From Vanilla planifolia (lineage: Eukaryota > Streptophyta > Magnoliopsida > Asparagales > Orchidaceae), in contig JAIUJO010000228.1 in NCBI GenBank assembly GCA_023846275.1, positions 434,001-498,000 of the forward strand: a DNA stretch of 64,000 nucleotides. Reading direction: 5' to 3'. Position numbers and translations under genes: made by a program. Below, piece by piece: positions 11,625 to 22,650 of this stretch. How positions within the stretch are numbered: the stretch's first letter is position 1; each line of letters starts with the position of its first letter. A model generated the notes under the pieces. It was not told the DNA's origin, did not search any database, and worked only from the letters and a program-made list of their open reading frames with translations.

Positions 11625-12900
11625 GGTACATAAAAATGAATCGCTAGGCAGTACCTAAACATCCCTCAAGTTTCAAAATGTTGCCACTCAACAATTTCAA
11701 TCCTTAATGACAGCCTTAACTAGTAGAGAATTAAGAGAAAAATAGTGATTTCTTGGTCCCTACAACCATAATTGTAGGGATGATCACACTTTCAATAGCA
11801 TAAGAAAATGCCTATAGTTACATCATAAGAGAAGTATGGCAACATCAAATAATTTAATGAAACTAGCCTATCTAATAGGAAAATAGGAAACATATAAATT
11901 TCCGCCTTGGGAAGGTTTGATTACATGACAAAACCATGCACATAATGATTGACTACAGCAAGAGCTAGGCAAGCCGTAAGAAGTTGAACAAAATAATACC
12001 TTTTGTGAAAAAGTAATCTCAAGCCATTCCAATCCATAAGCCTAAAGAGCTTTAAAGATATACAAAAGAAGCACAAAGGGTCTACTCATGGATGAAGGCC
12101 TTGACTAGCACCCACATGGCATGACAAGCAACATGTCTTAGAAACAGGCTTTGGCATTCAAATGATCTCCAATGGCATACATTAATCAAATAACTGTTAA
12201 CATGATCAAATATTATTACACCTTCCAAATTGAAGAAGTCAATCATGACTCTTTTTTAACAACAAAATCTTTTTTAACAGATAACAAGGAAACTACAATC
12301 CCAAAATAGGGCCATCCACCAAGTACACCATGCTAATCATTTAAAAAAGTTGAAATTCCATTACTAATCGGTCACATTTGTAGGCCACCAAAGTCATAGG
12401 TAAAGGAAGTCACAGCATATGGGTGAGGTAAGGCACTATGAGCTATGCCACTTAAATGCAATAGCATGCTCAACCAACACTTGGGCAAGATTAATTTACG
12501 CCATTAAAGTTTCATTATGGCATGGGTAAACACCATGCCAAACAATGCTAGAGCAGCATGAAACGTGCAACAATTCCACATTGCTCCAAGTCAATTCTCT
12601 ATTAAAGTAGCACCTCATTCATACATTAGCAATCTTGAATGATGACCATGGTCAAAAAGTATTGTACATTTCAGGCACAAATTGCCTAGCATTAGGAAAT
12701 CTAGCACATATGAAATGGGGAAGCCACCACTCATCGCTTCATGAAGGGCAAGGATTTTGATGGCAAGGAGGCACCACCAAATTTTCACTACAACTTGAGC
12801 AAAAACACACCGCATAATGCCCTGCAAGGAGAGCAAAGAGTAACACTTTGAACATGCACAATAACAAGTTTCCAAGAAAGGATTCACCTTATACATGCTC
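11625..12900 (-). other. rDNA intergenic spacer, external-transcribed side (unit A)
   Basis: This sequence lies upstream of 18S on the - strand. It is homologous to 45,159-46,330 next to the other 18S 5' end. Examples are the paired segments near 12,551/46,093 and 12,700/46,230 and the gagcaaaa...cacacc...caatg blocks near 12,800/46,333. I could not recognise a polymerase I promoter. The 93-codon reverse frame at 12,615-12,896 lies inside and is taken as incidental. Confidence 0.8.
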
Positions 12901-15900
12901 TAGCAACCCATAGAATTCAAAATAAGAAAAAAACCCTTGCACATTATAAGCCACACTTGCTAAAAGGACAACATACCTTAGGGTGTGAGTCAACTAGCTA
13001 GTCCTCTTAAACACAAAGCATTGTTACACTTGAAAGTGTTGTGGTGCATGTAGCTACAACATCATGCTCCTATGGACATAGCCCAACATGTACAAACCCT
13101 AGTGCATGTTGCACCATGAAACTCTTACTTCACTATAAACCACACTGGAGTATGCATTCTCACTTCAAAGTTGCATTTTGCAATAATTCTATAAAGAAAA
13201 GGGCGAGTCTACCAATGACACATTAAAATATCGATGCACTAGTAAGCTACAATGCAAAAATAACTAAAAAATTACACTTTTTGTGCCCAACAAGGTTCAT
13301 GGAAAGGAGCCAAAGGGCATAGGTACACTGGTTATCATCATGCACAAGCATAATATTGCAACAAGCACAATTCTATTCTACATGTAGCTTGGGATGTAAC
13401 AAAGCATGGACAAACCCCGGTGCATATTGCCCCTTAAGGATTATGTATTGCTACAATTTTGTCAAGCAACAAGAAGCGTATCTCTACAAGGCATCACCTT
13501 ATAAAAGCACTAGCAAGCCATAATACTATAAATCCAACAACATTACACTTTGCTATCTCAATAGCCATGCACAAAACTTCATTGGCCAGCTTCACACATT
13601 TTGACCTACTGCACATTGCTAGGAAGCCTATCATTCATATACCCCAGTGCATATTTCACCATCCAACTTACACTTTCTATGTGGGTTGCATTGTGATACA
13701 TCTTTTAGATAGAGACGTAGCCCAGCTTGCACAAACCCTAATGCATATTGCACTATCCAACTTTCACTTTACTAAAAGATATAACACACCACACATTGCC
13801 CCTAATTGATTGTATATTTTACAAAATTTTGTCAAGGAAGAAGGATAGTCTTCTAATAAGACATCAGTTTATCCATTTTGCTAACAGCCCATAGTGCTTA
13901 AAATAAAAAAAAAGTTACTCTTTGTGATCCACACCAGTTTCACAAAGGATGTTTTAGGACAAGCAAGGATGCATTGTCATACGCATGCATTATGGATTAT
14001 AGTGTGCAATGAGGGATAAAGCCAAGAAAACACAAACCCCAACACATATTGCATCATCGAACTTCCAATTTCTTATGAACCACACTGTGCCACATGCTAT
14101 TTATTGGTGGATTCATCTTCAAACAAATCCATCGAGGAAGGCAAGTCTCTTAATTGGGCATCCCTTTATTCATGCACTAACAAGACACATTGCTAAAAAT
14201 CCCAAAATAGGTTACACTTTGAATGCCCACCAGTAGTGATTTTAGGATGTTGTAAGCTACACATAACTTTGGATGAAGCTCAGAATGAAGAAACTATAGT
14301 GCACATATTTATCGTCCAGTGTCCTATTCATCGTAGAACGTACTATGCAATGCATTATCCTTTGTGGATTACATTTGAAAATTTCATCAAGGAGGAAAAG
14401 AAGTCTCCTAATAAGGGAACACCTTCTCCTTGCACTAGTATTCCAAATGTCTAAAAATATCAAAGAAGAAAAAAGTTTCAATCCCAAATAGTTAAAAACA
14501 TTTGATGCAGTAGAGAGCATGCATATTATCTATCACCTGTGCAAAAGTGCATAGTTGGTGCTACAATAAGCTCAGTGCTCTATCACATGCACAAATATAG
14601 CATCATGATGTTTGGGTGACAACAAAGCTTGCAAATATCTTAGCACGTATTACACCATGCAATTATTGCTTTGTAATAGGTTACACCACACCACACATTG
14701 CCTCTTGTGGATTACATATTACGACACATATGTTAATGAAGAAGGCAATTTTCGAAATTGTGCATTACATTACGAAATTCAAAAAAAATCATAGTGCCAA
14801 AAATATTAAAAAAGAAAATTACTCTTTGTGGGCTCCACTAATCACAAGGATTGGATGAAGCTGAAGGTGTGCAAACCTCCTATTTGGTGCACAAGCAATA
14901 CTTCAGTGGCCAAACCTCTCTATAGTATGTAGCTACGAGCAAGACAAAGCATGCACAAGCACTAGTGCATATTGTGTCATCCAACTTTTGGTTTGCCACA
15001 AGCAGCACTATGGGACAAATTGCCTCTTAATTTTTTTCTTATTCTAATTTTCCTGGAAGAAGAAATTCTCTGAATAGCCCATCACCTTTTCCATCAGCTA
15101 GCAATCCATAGTACCAAGAACCTAAAAACTATTACACTTTGTAGGATAAAAGAGTGACAAACAATGGATGCAGTTGGGTGTGTGAGAACTAGAAGTCACA
15201 TTCTAGCTAGTGCTTCAAGAAGCCCAGTCCTCTATGATCATTAAAATTTTACTCCAATGCAAATTAAATTACATCACACATTGTGCTTTTTGATTGACAT
15301 ATCACTTTTATTTAGTAAAGGAAGAACAGAAGTCTCTATGCCAAAAATTTGTAATGCTTAAAATCAAAAAAAAAGTTACACTTTGAAGGTCTAATTATCC
15401 ATGTACAGGATGACATAAACCTCGTCTTAATTGCTTTCCATGCTTCAGAAATATGGAAAACCATGCACGACTAGGTAAGAAGCACAACATGCACAAATCC
15501 TAGCTCATTATGCTTTATCAAATTTTAAGTTAATTGTGGGCCACACAACATGATGCCCCCAGTGGTTACACATATTGATAGTTTTATCCCAGAGGTTGGA
15601 AAGACTCTGAATAAGAAATCACATTATGCACGTGCAAGTAGGGCACAACACCAAAACTACTAAAAACTTAAACTTTGTAGGCCTCACTTGCCACAAGCAT
15701 AGGATTCCATCGACCACTTGTGAGGCTAGCTTACAGACAAGAAAATGTTGTGTTGTTGCTCCCAGCTAGGGATGATGCCCAAAATCAATAAATCCCATAA
15801 GACATTGAATCATCCAATTTGCATTTCATCTTTTTTGTTGGCCACATTGTGTCATATTTTTCCTCTTGTGAATTTCAATTTACAAATATTCTATCAATGA

Positions 15901-16225
15901 AGAATGAAAGTATCTCAATAGAGATTTGCCATATCCAAGAGCCAATATACCATAGTGTTAAAAATTTTAAAAAAGCTTCTACTTTTTGAGCCATATAAGG
16001 TGAATGTATAGTGTTATATTACGAGCTATTCTTTACAGTGTTTGGCTTGGGTCATAGCCCAGCATAACTCTTGTGAATATTGCACCATTTAACTATTGCT
16101 TCACTATAGGCTACACTGCATCACATGTTGTCCCTTGCATATTATACATTGTAATGAATTTGTCATGGGAGGAAAATCTCCTAATAGTGCATCACCATAT
16201 CCATACATTGACAACTTGAAGATCT
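12901..16225 (-). repeat. rDNA intergenic-spacer subrepeat array, about 300 bp unit
   Basis: About eleven diverged direct repeats. The landmark acaaaccctagtgcatattg recurs near 13,093, 13,411, 13,640, 13,732, 14,033, 14,290, 14,632, 14,955, 15,230, 15,493, 15,788 and 16,062. Spacing is mostly 230-340 bp, with one short step. Each unit also carries ccacacattgcc, attttgtcaaggaagaagg, aagtctcctaataag, atgcactagcaa and attacactttgtgg. Position between an 18S 5' end and a 26S gene identifies it as spacer subrepeats. The modest open frames on the + strand (13,459-13,809, 14,009-14,454, 14,612-14,858) are frames through the repeat: they share repeat-encoded peptides and are not genes. Confidence 0.88.
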
Positions 16226-18235
16226 AAAAACTCCTAATTCATCCCTTAATGGACACATGTCCACCAGCTCTCCCACTAGAGAATCATGAGAAATTTATAT
16301 ATAGATGGTGGGTTTTGCACTGGGACACCCGTGCTCAACCCTTAGAGCCAATATTTTTCCCAAAGTTATGAATAAATTTTACCAACTCCACTTACCTAAA
16401 ATGCTACATAATTCAGAGGTTGTTTACCTTAGATACATGATGCATTTATGATTGTGATAGGGCATGGAAGACACTAGTCCATCTAGATTTTCAAGGGTCA
16501 CTAGGACATAATCATTTCTATAGCAGACCAACTATTAAGTAGGTAAGATAACTCTTCTTGAGGCCTTCGCCAATATCTTTTGACAACTTCACATTGCCGT
16601 CAACTACTACATCACATCTCAAGAAATTTATCTAAACTCGTTTTTGAAGCTCTTCCCAAATGGCACCCTTCAAAGGGTTTCCCTCATCGCTTTGGATTTA
16701 CTAGTCCATGTACAATTTTAGTCCACATGGAACCTTCTCCCCTTTAGGCTTCAAAGTTCTCATTTGAAAATTTACTACTACCATCAAGAACTACATTAAT
16801 GAATGCTCCACATGGTCTTGTGCTCTATATGTTACAATGACCAATGCACTATCCAACTTATGAAGGCATTGCATTTCACCAATGGTCAAGAGTGGGGTAG
16901 TATACTTAAGCACATCCATTTTCAAGGCTAGTGATTTAATGGTGAGTTGTTATACACTCCATGGTGGATTTCTACTTCCTTGACCACCATCCATCCATCA
17001 TAATCTATGAACGCCCTTTACGGGATCCAAATTAGAACTCAGTTGATTGTTGCAACTTAGCTTTTAATTCATTATGGATCATCAATTTTTCTTACAAAAA
17101 AATGGCTTATATGGAAACTAGATTGCGAGGTTCAATTTATCAAAGAAATCAAGTCATATTTTAGATTTCTACTTATAAAAAGTTTGATAGTAATTCAAAA
17201 GCTTTCTATATAAATTCATTTAATCCTTAGCTTTACCTAACAGAACTCTAATATTGGCTCCAATTACCCTATGGAAAGTTTCAAAGGGAACAAACTACTA
17301 GTTGGTTAGATTAGTGTTTTGCCCTTACATCCAAGTGAGATGAATGAAATGCACATCAATATCACCTTAGGACTCCACCCATAGTTTCTTCTTACATCAT
17401 CTTACTTAGGCATAGTTGAACATCTTTTTGGTCCCAATAGGAGTGCTCTCTATCAAACCCTTCATAAAAGATTTGGGTCAATTTGTGGCTTACTTTTAGA
17501 ATTTGGATCCCACTAATAAGCTTCCTTGCACACTTTGAGCTATCTCACCCATCAACTTGCGAGAATGTTAAACTACTTGTTCCATGTTTCAATTAAATGG
17601 TGAGCCCACTAGCCATCGCTAATCTGTATGAGACCACTAGGCATAACTCAATCGTGTGATCATTATGTCTAACCATCATGATAATTTCTCCATGGGTGAC
17701 ATCTATCCTGGTTCCTATCATTGTGATTGCTGGAGACGATCCACTCCACAAGTCATGAAACAAACCATATAAGGACATTCTGCATCTAGTCAAGGTGCAC
17801 CATGAGCACCTATTTCCTTCCCTCCTAATTATTTCAAGCTCTCATTGGCTCTAGTTTCAAATTCCTTTTCAACTTCACTCTCGGTGCTTGTTCATTATCA
17901 ATCTATCATAATTATTTAGCTTTGAATGCAATTAACCACCTAGGTCTGGCTGCTTTACCAGATAACCTGACTCGTTAATAATGCCTTATGTAGTAATAGA
18001 GTACAAATTAAATGGGGTCTCACTATCTTATTTCCCTTTCTCTAGAGGGCTTTGTCCTAATCCAATAATAAGGATGCATCTTAAGAAAATAAATTGTGCT
18101 TCAAACTGTCTGATTTTCACCCTTGGTTTGTCTTGTCTCGCATGTCATTACTAAGACAATCCTCATAAGTTCCTTCACCTCCACCTATTTATATGCTTAA
18201 TATTAAAGGGTTGTCTCACCAATGATGGAGACATG
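16226..18235 (-). pseudogene. 26S rRNA pseudogene, 5' about 2 kb (unit A)
   Basis: Reverse strand 26S with its 3' third missing. It begins near 16,226 inside the gene and runs to the 5' end near 18,235. Reverse-complement landmarks are: cttagagccaat near 16,341; tctagattttcaagggtcac near 16,482; gataactcttcttgaggcc near 16,547; gttgttatacactccatgg near 16,946; the cctatt/cccttacatccaagt block near 17,320; and cacctccacctatttatatgc near 18,177, which is the 26S 5' end. Its break point coincides with that of the + strand copy ending near 4,420. Both then join spacer subrepeat, so this truncated 26S-to-spacer junction predates the inversion separating them. Confidence 0.94.
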
Positions 18236-18516
18236 ATTTGACTCCATGGATCATGGTGTTGGATTTATGAGTGAGATCTATTTGTCACACTACAATATCG
18301 ATTCCCATAGCCAAAAGAACAACATAATTTCATCCAACTTTTACCTATTGATAGCCAACCATCACCCATTGAATCAGCATGCCATTCTATAGCACAAGGT
18401 GCCATTGATCATATCCAAATGAGGGATGGCATTGAAATCAGTGATTCTTAGCTTTCAAAACAAGCGATATTTCACATTACACCATTTTAGGCATGCCCTT
18501 AGCTTGCTTCCTTAAA
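18236..18516 (-). other. ITS2-like spacer (unit A)
   Basis: About 280 bp between the 26S 5' end and 5.8S on the - strand. Called from position only. Confidence 0.75.
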
Positions 18517-18637
18517 TGCAACTTGCATTAAAAAATTGGATGGTTCATGGGACTATATAATTCACAACATGTATCACATTTCACAAACTTCTTTATTGGT
18601 ATAAGAGCCCAGATATCCTTTGATAAGAGTCATTTAA
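18517..18637 (-). pseudogene. 5.8S rRNA pseudogene (unit A)
   Basis: Reverse strand 5.8S, about 120 bp, traceable end to end. The + strand shows gcaacttgcatt, then gatggttcatgggactat, then aattcacaac, then atcacatttcac, then agagcccagatatcc, and agagtcattta at the 5' end. These are reverse complements of plant 5.8S with CpG sites mutated. ITS1, which should follow, is missing. Confidence 0.93.
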
Positions 18638-18681
18638 TGATAGATTGCTAAACCCACTAAATCATAGTGATCTAAATAGAT
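18638..18681. other. Deletion scar where ITS1 and the 18S tip should be
   Basis: Only about 44 bp separate 5.8S from internal 18S sequence. ITS1 and roughly the last 150 nt of 18S are absent when compared with the copy at 24.9-25.3 kb. Confidence 0.7.
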
Positions 18682-19222
18682 AACCAAACCATTGAATCAG
18701 TAAAAGTGGTAGATAATGTGTAGAAAGGTTAAGAATGTGGTAGACACAAGTTGATAATTCATGCTTACTAGAAATTTATCAATATAAAATTTTCAAAAGA
18801 TTACCTAGGCTTTTGACCAAAGAAAATGGACTCACTAAATGCATTAGTGTTACACACATATGTTATAGAGCCTCGAAGGGAACCATAAACCTATTATTTC
18901 CTTAAACTTCTATGGCCTATTCAACCATAATCCTTCTAAGAGGCTTACGATTGAGATTGCACCACATATAGCTAATTAGCATGCTGAGGTCTCATTACTG
19001 AGGAATTAACTAGTCAAATGGCTCTTGCAACTAAGAAAGGTCAATCACCACCACCAATAGAATGAAGAATGATCTCTTAATCTATCAATCCTTGCTATGT
19101 TTGGACCAGTAAGCTTTCCCATGCTAAGTCAAATTAATTCATTGGCTGAACTTCTAATGGTGCTTTTCGACCAACTCCTTTAAGTTTTATCCTTGCAACT
19201 ATACTTTCTTCAAATTTATTAT
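18682..19222 (-). pseudogene. 18S rRNA pseudogene, 3' half (unit A)
   Basis: Reverse strand 18S 3' domain without its final 150 nt. Landmarks on the + strand are: accattgaatcag near 18,689; catgcttactagaaat near 18,760; caaaagattacctagg near 18,796; agcatgctgaggtctcatt near 18,980; ggaattaac near 19,002; caatccttgctatgtttgga near 19,085; gtcaaattaa near 19,128; and ctcctttaagtttta near 19,175. It stops near 19,222, where LINE 5' sequence begins in the opposite transcriptional sense. Another copy loses 18S close to the same point (25,858). Confidence 0.94.
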
Positions 19223-19763
19223 TGGACAAAATTATTAAAAGACTTGTTATTGATCACATTCCTTATTATTGAAAAACTTTGAAATGGAACTAGTATTAAC
19301 AATTCTTTTATTCAGTGCGGTGCTATGATTAATGATGGGCTCGAAGTCAAGAAAGAGTACAAACAAATAAGGGATATTGTGCAATCTTCCCCAACATGAG
19401 AGGTAGGTGTAAAGGCTCAGTTCTTGGCATATGGAAATTCTAAGATCTCGACATTGTTCTTATGATTAGTGCTCTAACATACTATGGTGGTGATACATAG
19501 GGAAATGTAAGAAATATTACGGAGATATCATTGGATGTGTTTGATTTAAATGAGGTTTTCTTTGAAGGGAATTCATCTATGGATGTTGAAGGATATTAAT
19601 TATGGATGCAACATGTAGTAGTTGTGGTTTGAATACAACAATAGAGAAAAGGAAGAATGTGGAAGAATTAAACATAATAGATGGTGAACTAAAGTTGAAG
19701 GTGCTTACAAGACCATCTAATGTATCAAAAAAAAATTTATACATCCCAATAATATTGAGGTAA

Positions 19764-20660
19764 TTGTTTCATGAAGGTGCACCAAAGGTGTTTGTCAAAT
19801 GCCAAAGTGATGGCAATGGAAACTCTCTAAACAGTTACCATCCAGCATGCGGTCTAGTTAAAGTGAGTTTAAGGGATTCTTTTATGAGAAAAAATTCAAG
19901 TAATGGGAAAAAGTTTTTCATTAGAGGTAGAACTAGCAATTACATTTAGAGATTGGCAAATATTCATGTGAAAATGTTTTTATCGAAAGATACCTTCATC
20001 ATTATGAATGTTAAAAATCACCTTTCAAATAAGGCTTCTGATTGTTGAGTTTGGTATCACCCATTTCATCTTACAAGTATGGTGTGTAGTAGTCATCTAT
20101 CTTTTTAATCGATCAGTAGAGTTCTGCAAAGCAAATGTGGGCATTTTTGTTTATTTTAGGTTCCCAAATTATCAATTGGCTATTTTTTTCTATATTTTAG
20201 TTGCTAAAAATAGTGGCTTAGAGTAGTTTGGCAATCACTAGTAGGTATTTTTCCATACCTTGGGTTTGGATATGTGGACACCTAGATTTTGGCAAAGTAC
20301 TTCAACAATTATATGTGTGCTAGTATGAATTCATTCTCCAACACTCCCTCTAATTTATTATGACATAGAGAACATATTGCATGTTATGAAGGCTGTGAGT
20401 GAACCAATTTAGATTTATGGTTACACAACTAAAATGCATAGTTGGTTAATTTAAAGACTGTTTTAGAATGGATGTCTATAAGCCTCCTAGAGTAGGTATG
20501 TTGTTTAATGGGCCATTGTTTAATCTTTTTAGTGGTTTGACTATATGGGACTTCCCTCTAACTACACTTCTAAAAATGTGGGGCATGCTTCTAGGCTATG
20601 TTCATCCAACAAGCTAATCAAAAATACTACTAAAGCTATGTGTTAATGTCTTATTGAGGT
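19764..20660 (+). pseudogene. LINE ORF1 remnant with decayed CCHC knuckle
   Basis: ORF1 pieces in shifting frames: GLVKVSLRDSFMRKN near 19,850; HVKMFLSKDTF near 19,968; and a knuckle region FDYMGLPSNYTSKNVGHASR near 20,539. There the family pattern (glP.iCf.CgkyGH...C) has lost its first cysteines but keeps G-H. ORF1 of plant LINEs binds the element RNA. This copy cannot be translated through. Confidence 0.75.
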
Positions 20661-22157
20661 AGGAAAAAATTACCATAAGAATAGGGAGATAATTGCAATG
20701 TAGAGGGAGAAAGAAGTTGATGACGATAAATTATAAGGAATGAGACCTTTCTTTTTTATGCAACCTAAAAAGAGGAGAATGTTTATAGAGCCACAATAGA
20801 TGTGGAATGTGAATGAAAAAGATTTGAGTGGGAAGGAGCTTAGTACACATTACAAGTTGGAAGATAAGGCACAAGTCAAGAACAAGGACAAATCTAGATA
20901 TAAGAATGTTGGTAATAATAAGGGCTCATCCAATATGGAGTGGGAACCAAAATAAAAAACATAGGGTAAGACAAAATTAATGCAAGCAAAAAGAATTATC
21001 CATCAAGTAGCTCGGATGTGGTTGAAGGCCTCTGAGACCTTACACAAATCAAGGTGTAGATTTTAGGAAAGCAAGTGGATGTCACAAGCACTCCTAGTCC
21101 ATCCATTATTATGTAACCAATTATAGCTAGAAAAATGGGAAACATGCTCCATGGAATGAATGTAATGATGATTATGAATATAAAATGGAATAAATAGAGG
21201 GATTTCTCTCAAGTAGGTTTTAAAATTAAAAAAAACATTATGGTGTTGCAGAGAAATCTTTGGCATGGTAGGGACAATGGCCACTTATTTCCCAAATCAT
21301 ATTTAGAATTGTAAATGAATATGGTGCTGCTAGATGCACTAGGAAATTATATGCAACCTAAATCAAATCCTTCTTAAGGTAATTATTGGGTATTTTCACT
21401 AGATTGAATAGGGGAAGAGAAGGCATTTGTGTTATTCTAATCCTCGTTACATAGCTATTGATAATGTGAAGCTCAATTGGCATAAAAATTTGAGGGTTTT
21501 TGTTACCTACTTTGGGATGATCTTGTTAGATTGTGATCAACTTTGGCTTGAGCAAAGAAGACATTTATATTCTTTTTCATGCACTGATTATTGCCTTGTT
21601 TCTATAAGTGCGAAGCTCAATTGGCATTGAAACTAAAGGATTTTAATTGCCTACTTGGAGAACTTGTAGGATATGCTTCAAAAGAGGGTCAAGCATGCAT
21701 ACAATGATGAAGTGGTGAGGAGATGTTGTTGGAATAAAAGATCATTTACAATGGAATGTACCAAGAAAAATGTAATAAGAGAGGATGCTTTATGAGTTTG
21801 GAAATTGATGTCATAGTCTCAAGTTATTGAGTTAATGTGGAGATTCAATTTGAACTTGCTTCCTACTGCTTCTGGATGTGTATAAGAGGTATTGAGATAG
21901 TTGCTTTCTCCATGGGGTAGAAAGATGGAAGAAGTTCAAAATTGCTTATAAGAAAGTCATAAGTGAAGGAACTCTTTGGGAGAAATTTTATAATCATTAA
22001 TTTTATGGTTGATAGGGCACACAACAAATTTTTTAATTATTTAAGTGTGTAGCTTAACTAAGTGGTGCAAATATGAAGATAACATCTAATCACTTGCAAT
22101 TAAATTTGCTACATCAATCTTATATCACATATGGATCAATGAAATTTACAAGCACAC

Positions 22158-22412
22158 GTGGGTGAGGTGCTTAGACTTGCTACACTTCAAGGAAATATTA
22201 AGGTTTCTATTACTTCATGTTTCTTTTCTCCAATCCAATTTAGTGATAGTTTTAGTAGCCTTCAAAGGCTATTGGTAACCTCCAATTGGACTCCTCCTCC
22301 AATTAAGATGGTTAAGCTCAATTGCAATGTAGTTATGCAAGATAATTTCAATTCTAGAATTGGTATAGTTATTCAGGATGACTTTAACAAGACTATAATT
22401 ATTGGTGGTTGA
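22158..22412 (+). pseudogene. LINE RNase H-like (RVT_3) remnant
   Basis: An 84-codon frame. After an upstream portion shared with the 36.2 kb copy (GE.LRLATLQGNI), it reads PPPIKMVKLNCNVVMQDNFN, followed by IGIVIQDDF. This is the start of the plant LINE RNase H domain (family pattern PP..G..KLN.DG...G..G.G.viRd..G). The first catalytic Asp is Asn in this copy. The frame stops about 40 residues into the domain. Confidence 0.78.
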
Positions 22413-22650
22413 ATGTAGATTTCGAGCTGAATTTTCTCCATGGAAACTATTGCTATTCTGGAAGCTATAGAGCTCTTTAGAATGTTGTTCCAAAATATTC
22501 AAAGTAGATTATTGCACATCTTATTGGGTACTAAAGTAGTTGATTTATAAAGGTGCCTGCAAAGTATTTTTGAGAATGCTAAAAGTGATGGAAAATTCTC
22601 TGATGGAAGTCATCTAGGAAATAGATCAGTTATGGTGAGCATTAAAGAGG

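Larger units (their letters stand above)
19223..22650 (+). mobile_element. LINE copy with ORF1, endonuclease start and RNase H; RT deleted
   Basis: This copy starts at the 18S break and carries the 5' leader shared with 1-1,560, then ORF1 (about 19,760-21,060) and the start of ORF2 endonuclease (about 21,240-21,660). It jumps near 21,700 to the 3' part: zf-RVT-like (LMWRFNLNLLPTASGC near 21,835) and RNase H (22,158-22,412). The reverse transcriptase is missing. A segment containing gtgaagctcaattggcat occurs twice (21,466 and 21,611), a local duplication. Many stops and frameshifts are present. Confidence 0.85.

Noticed and set aside
13459..14858. Several + strand open frames of 60-116 codons that share peptide pieces
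   Set aside because: They are translations of the spacer subrepeat array; shared peptides follow from the repeat. No conserved domain, no Kozak or intron context, and the period explains them.
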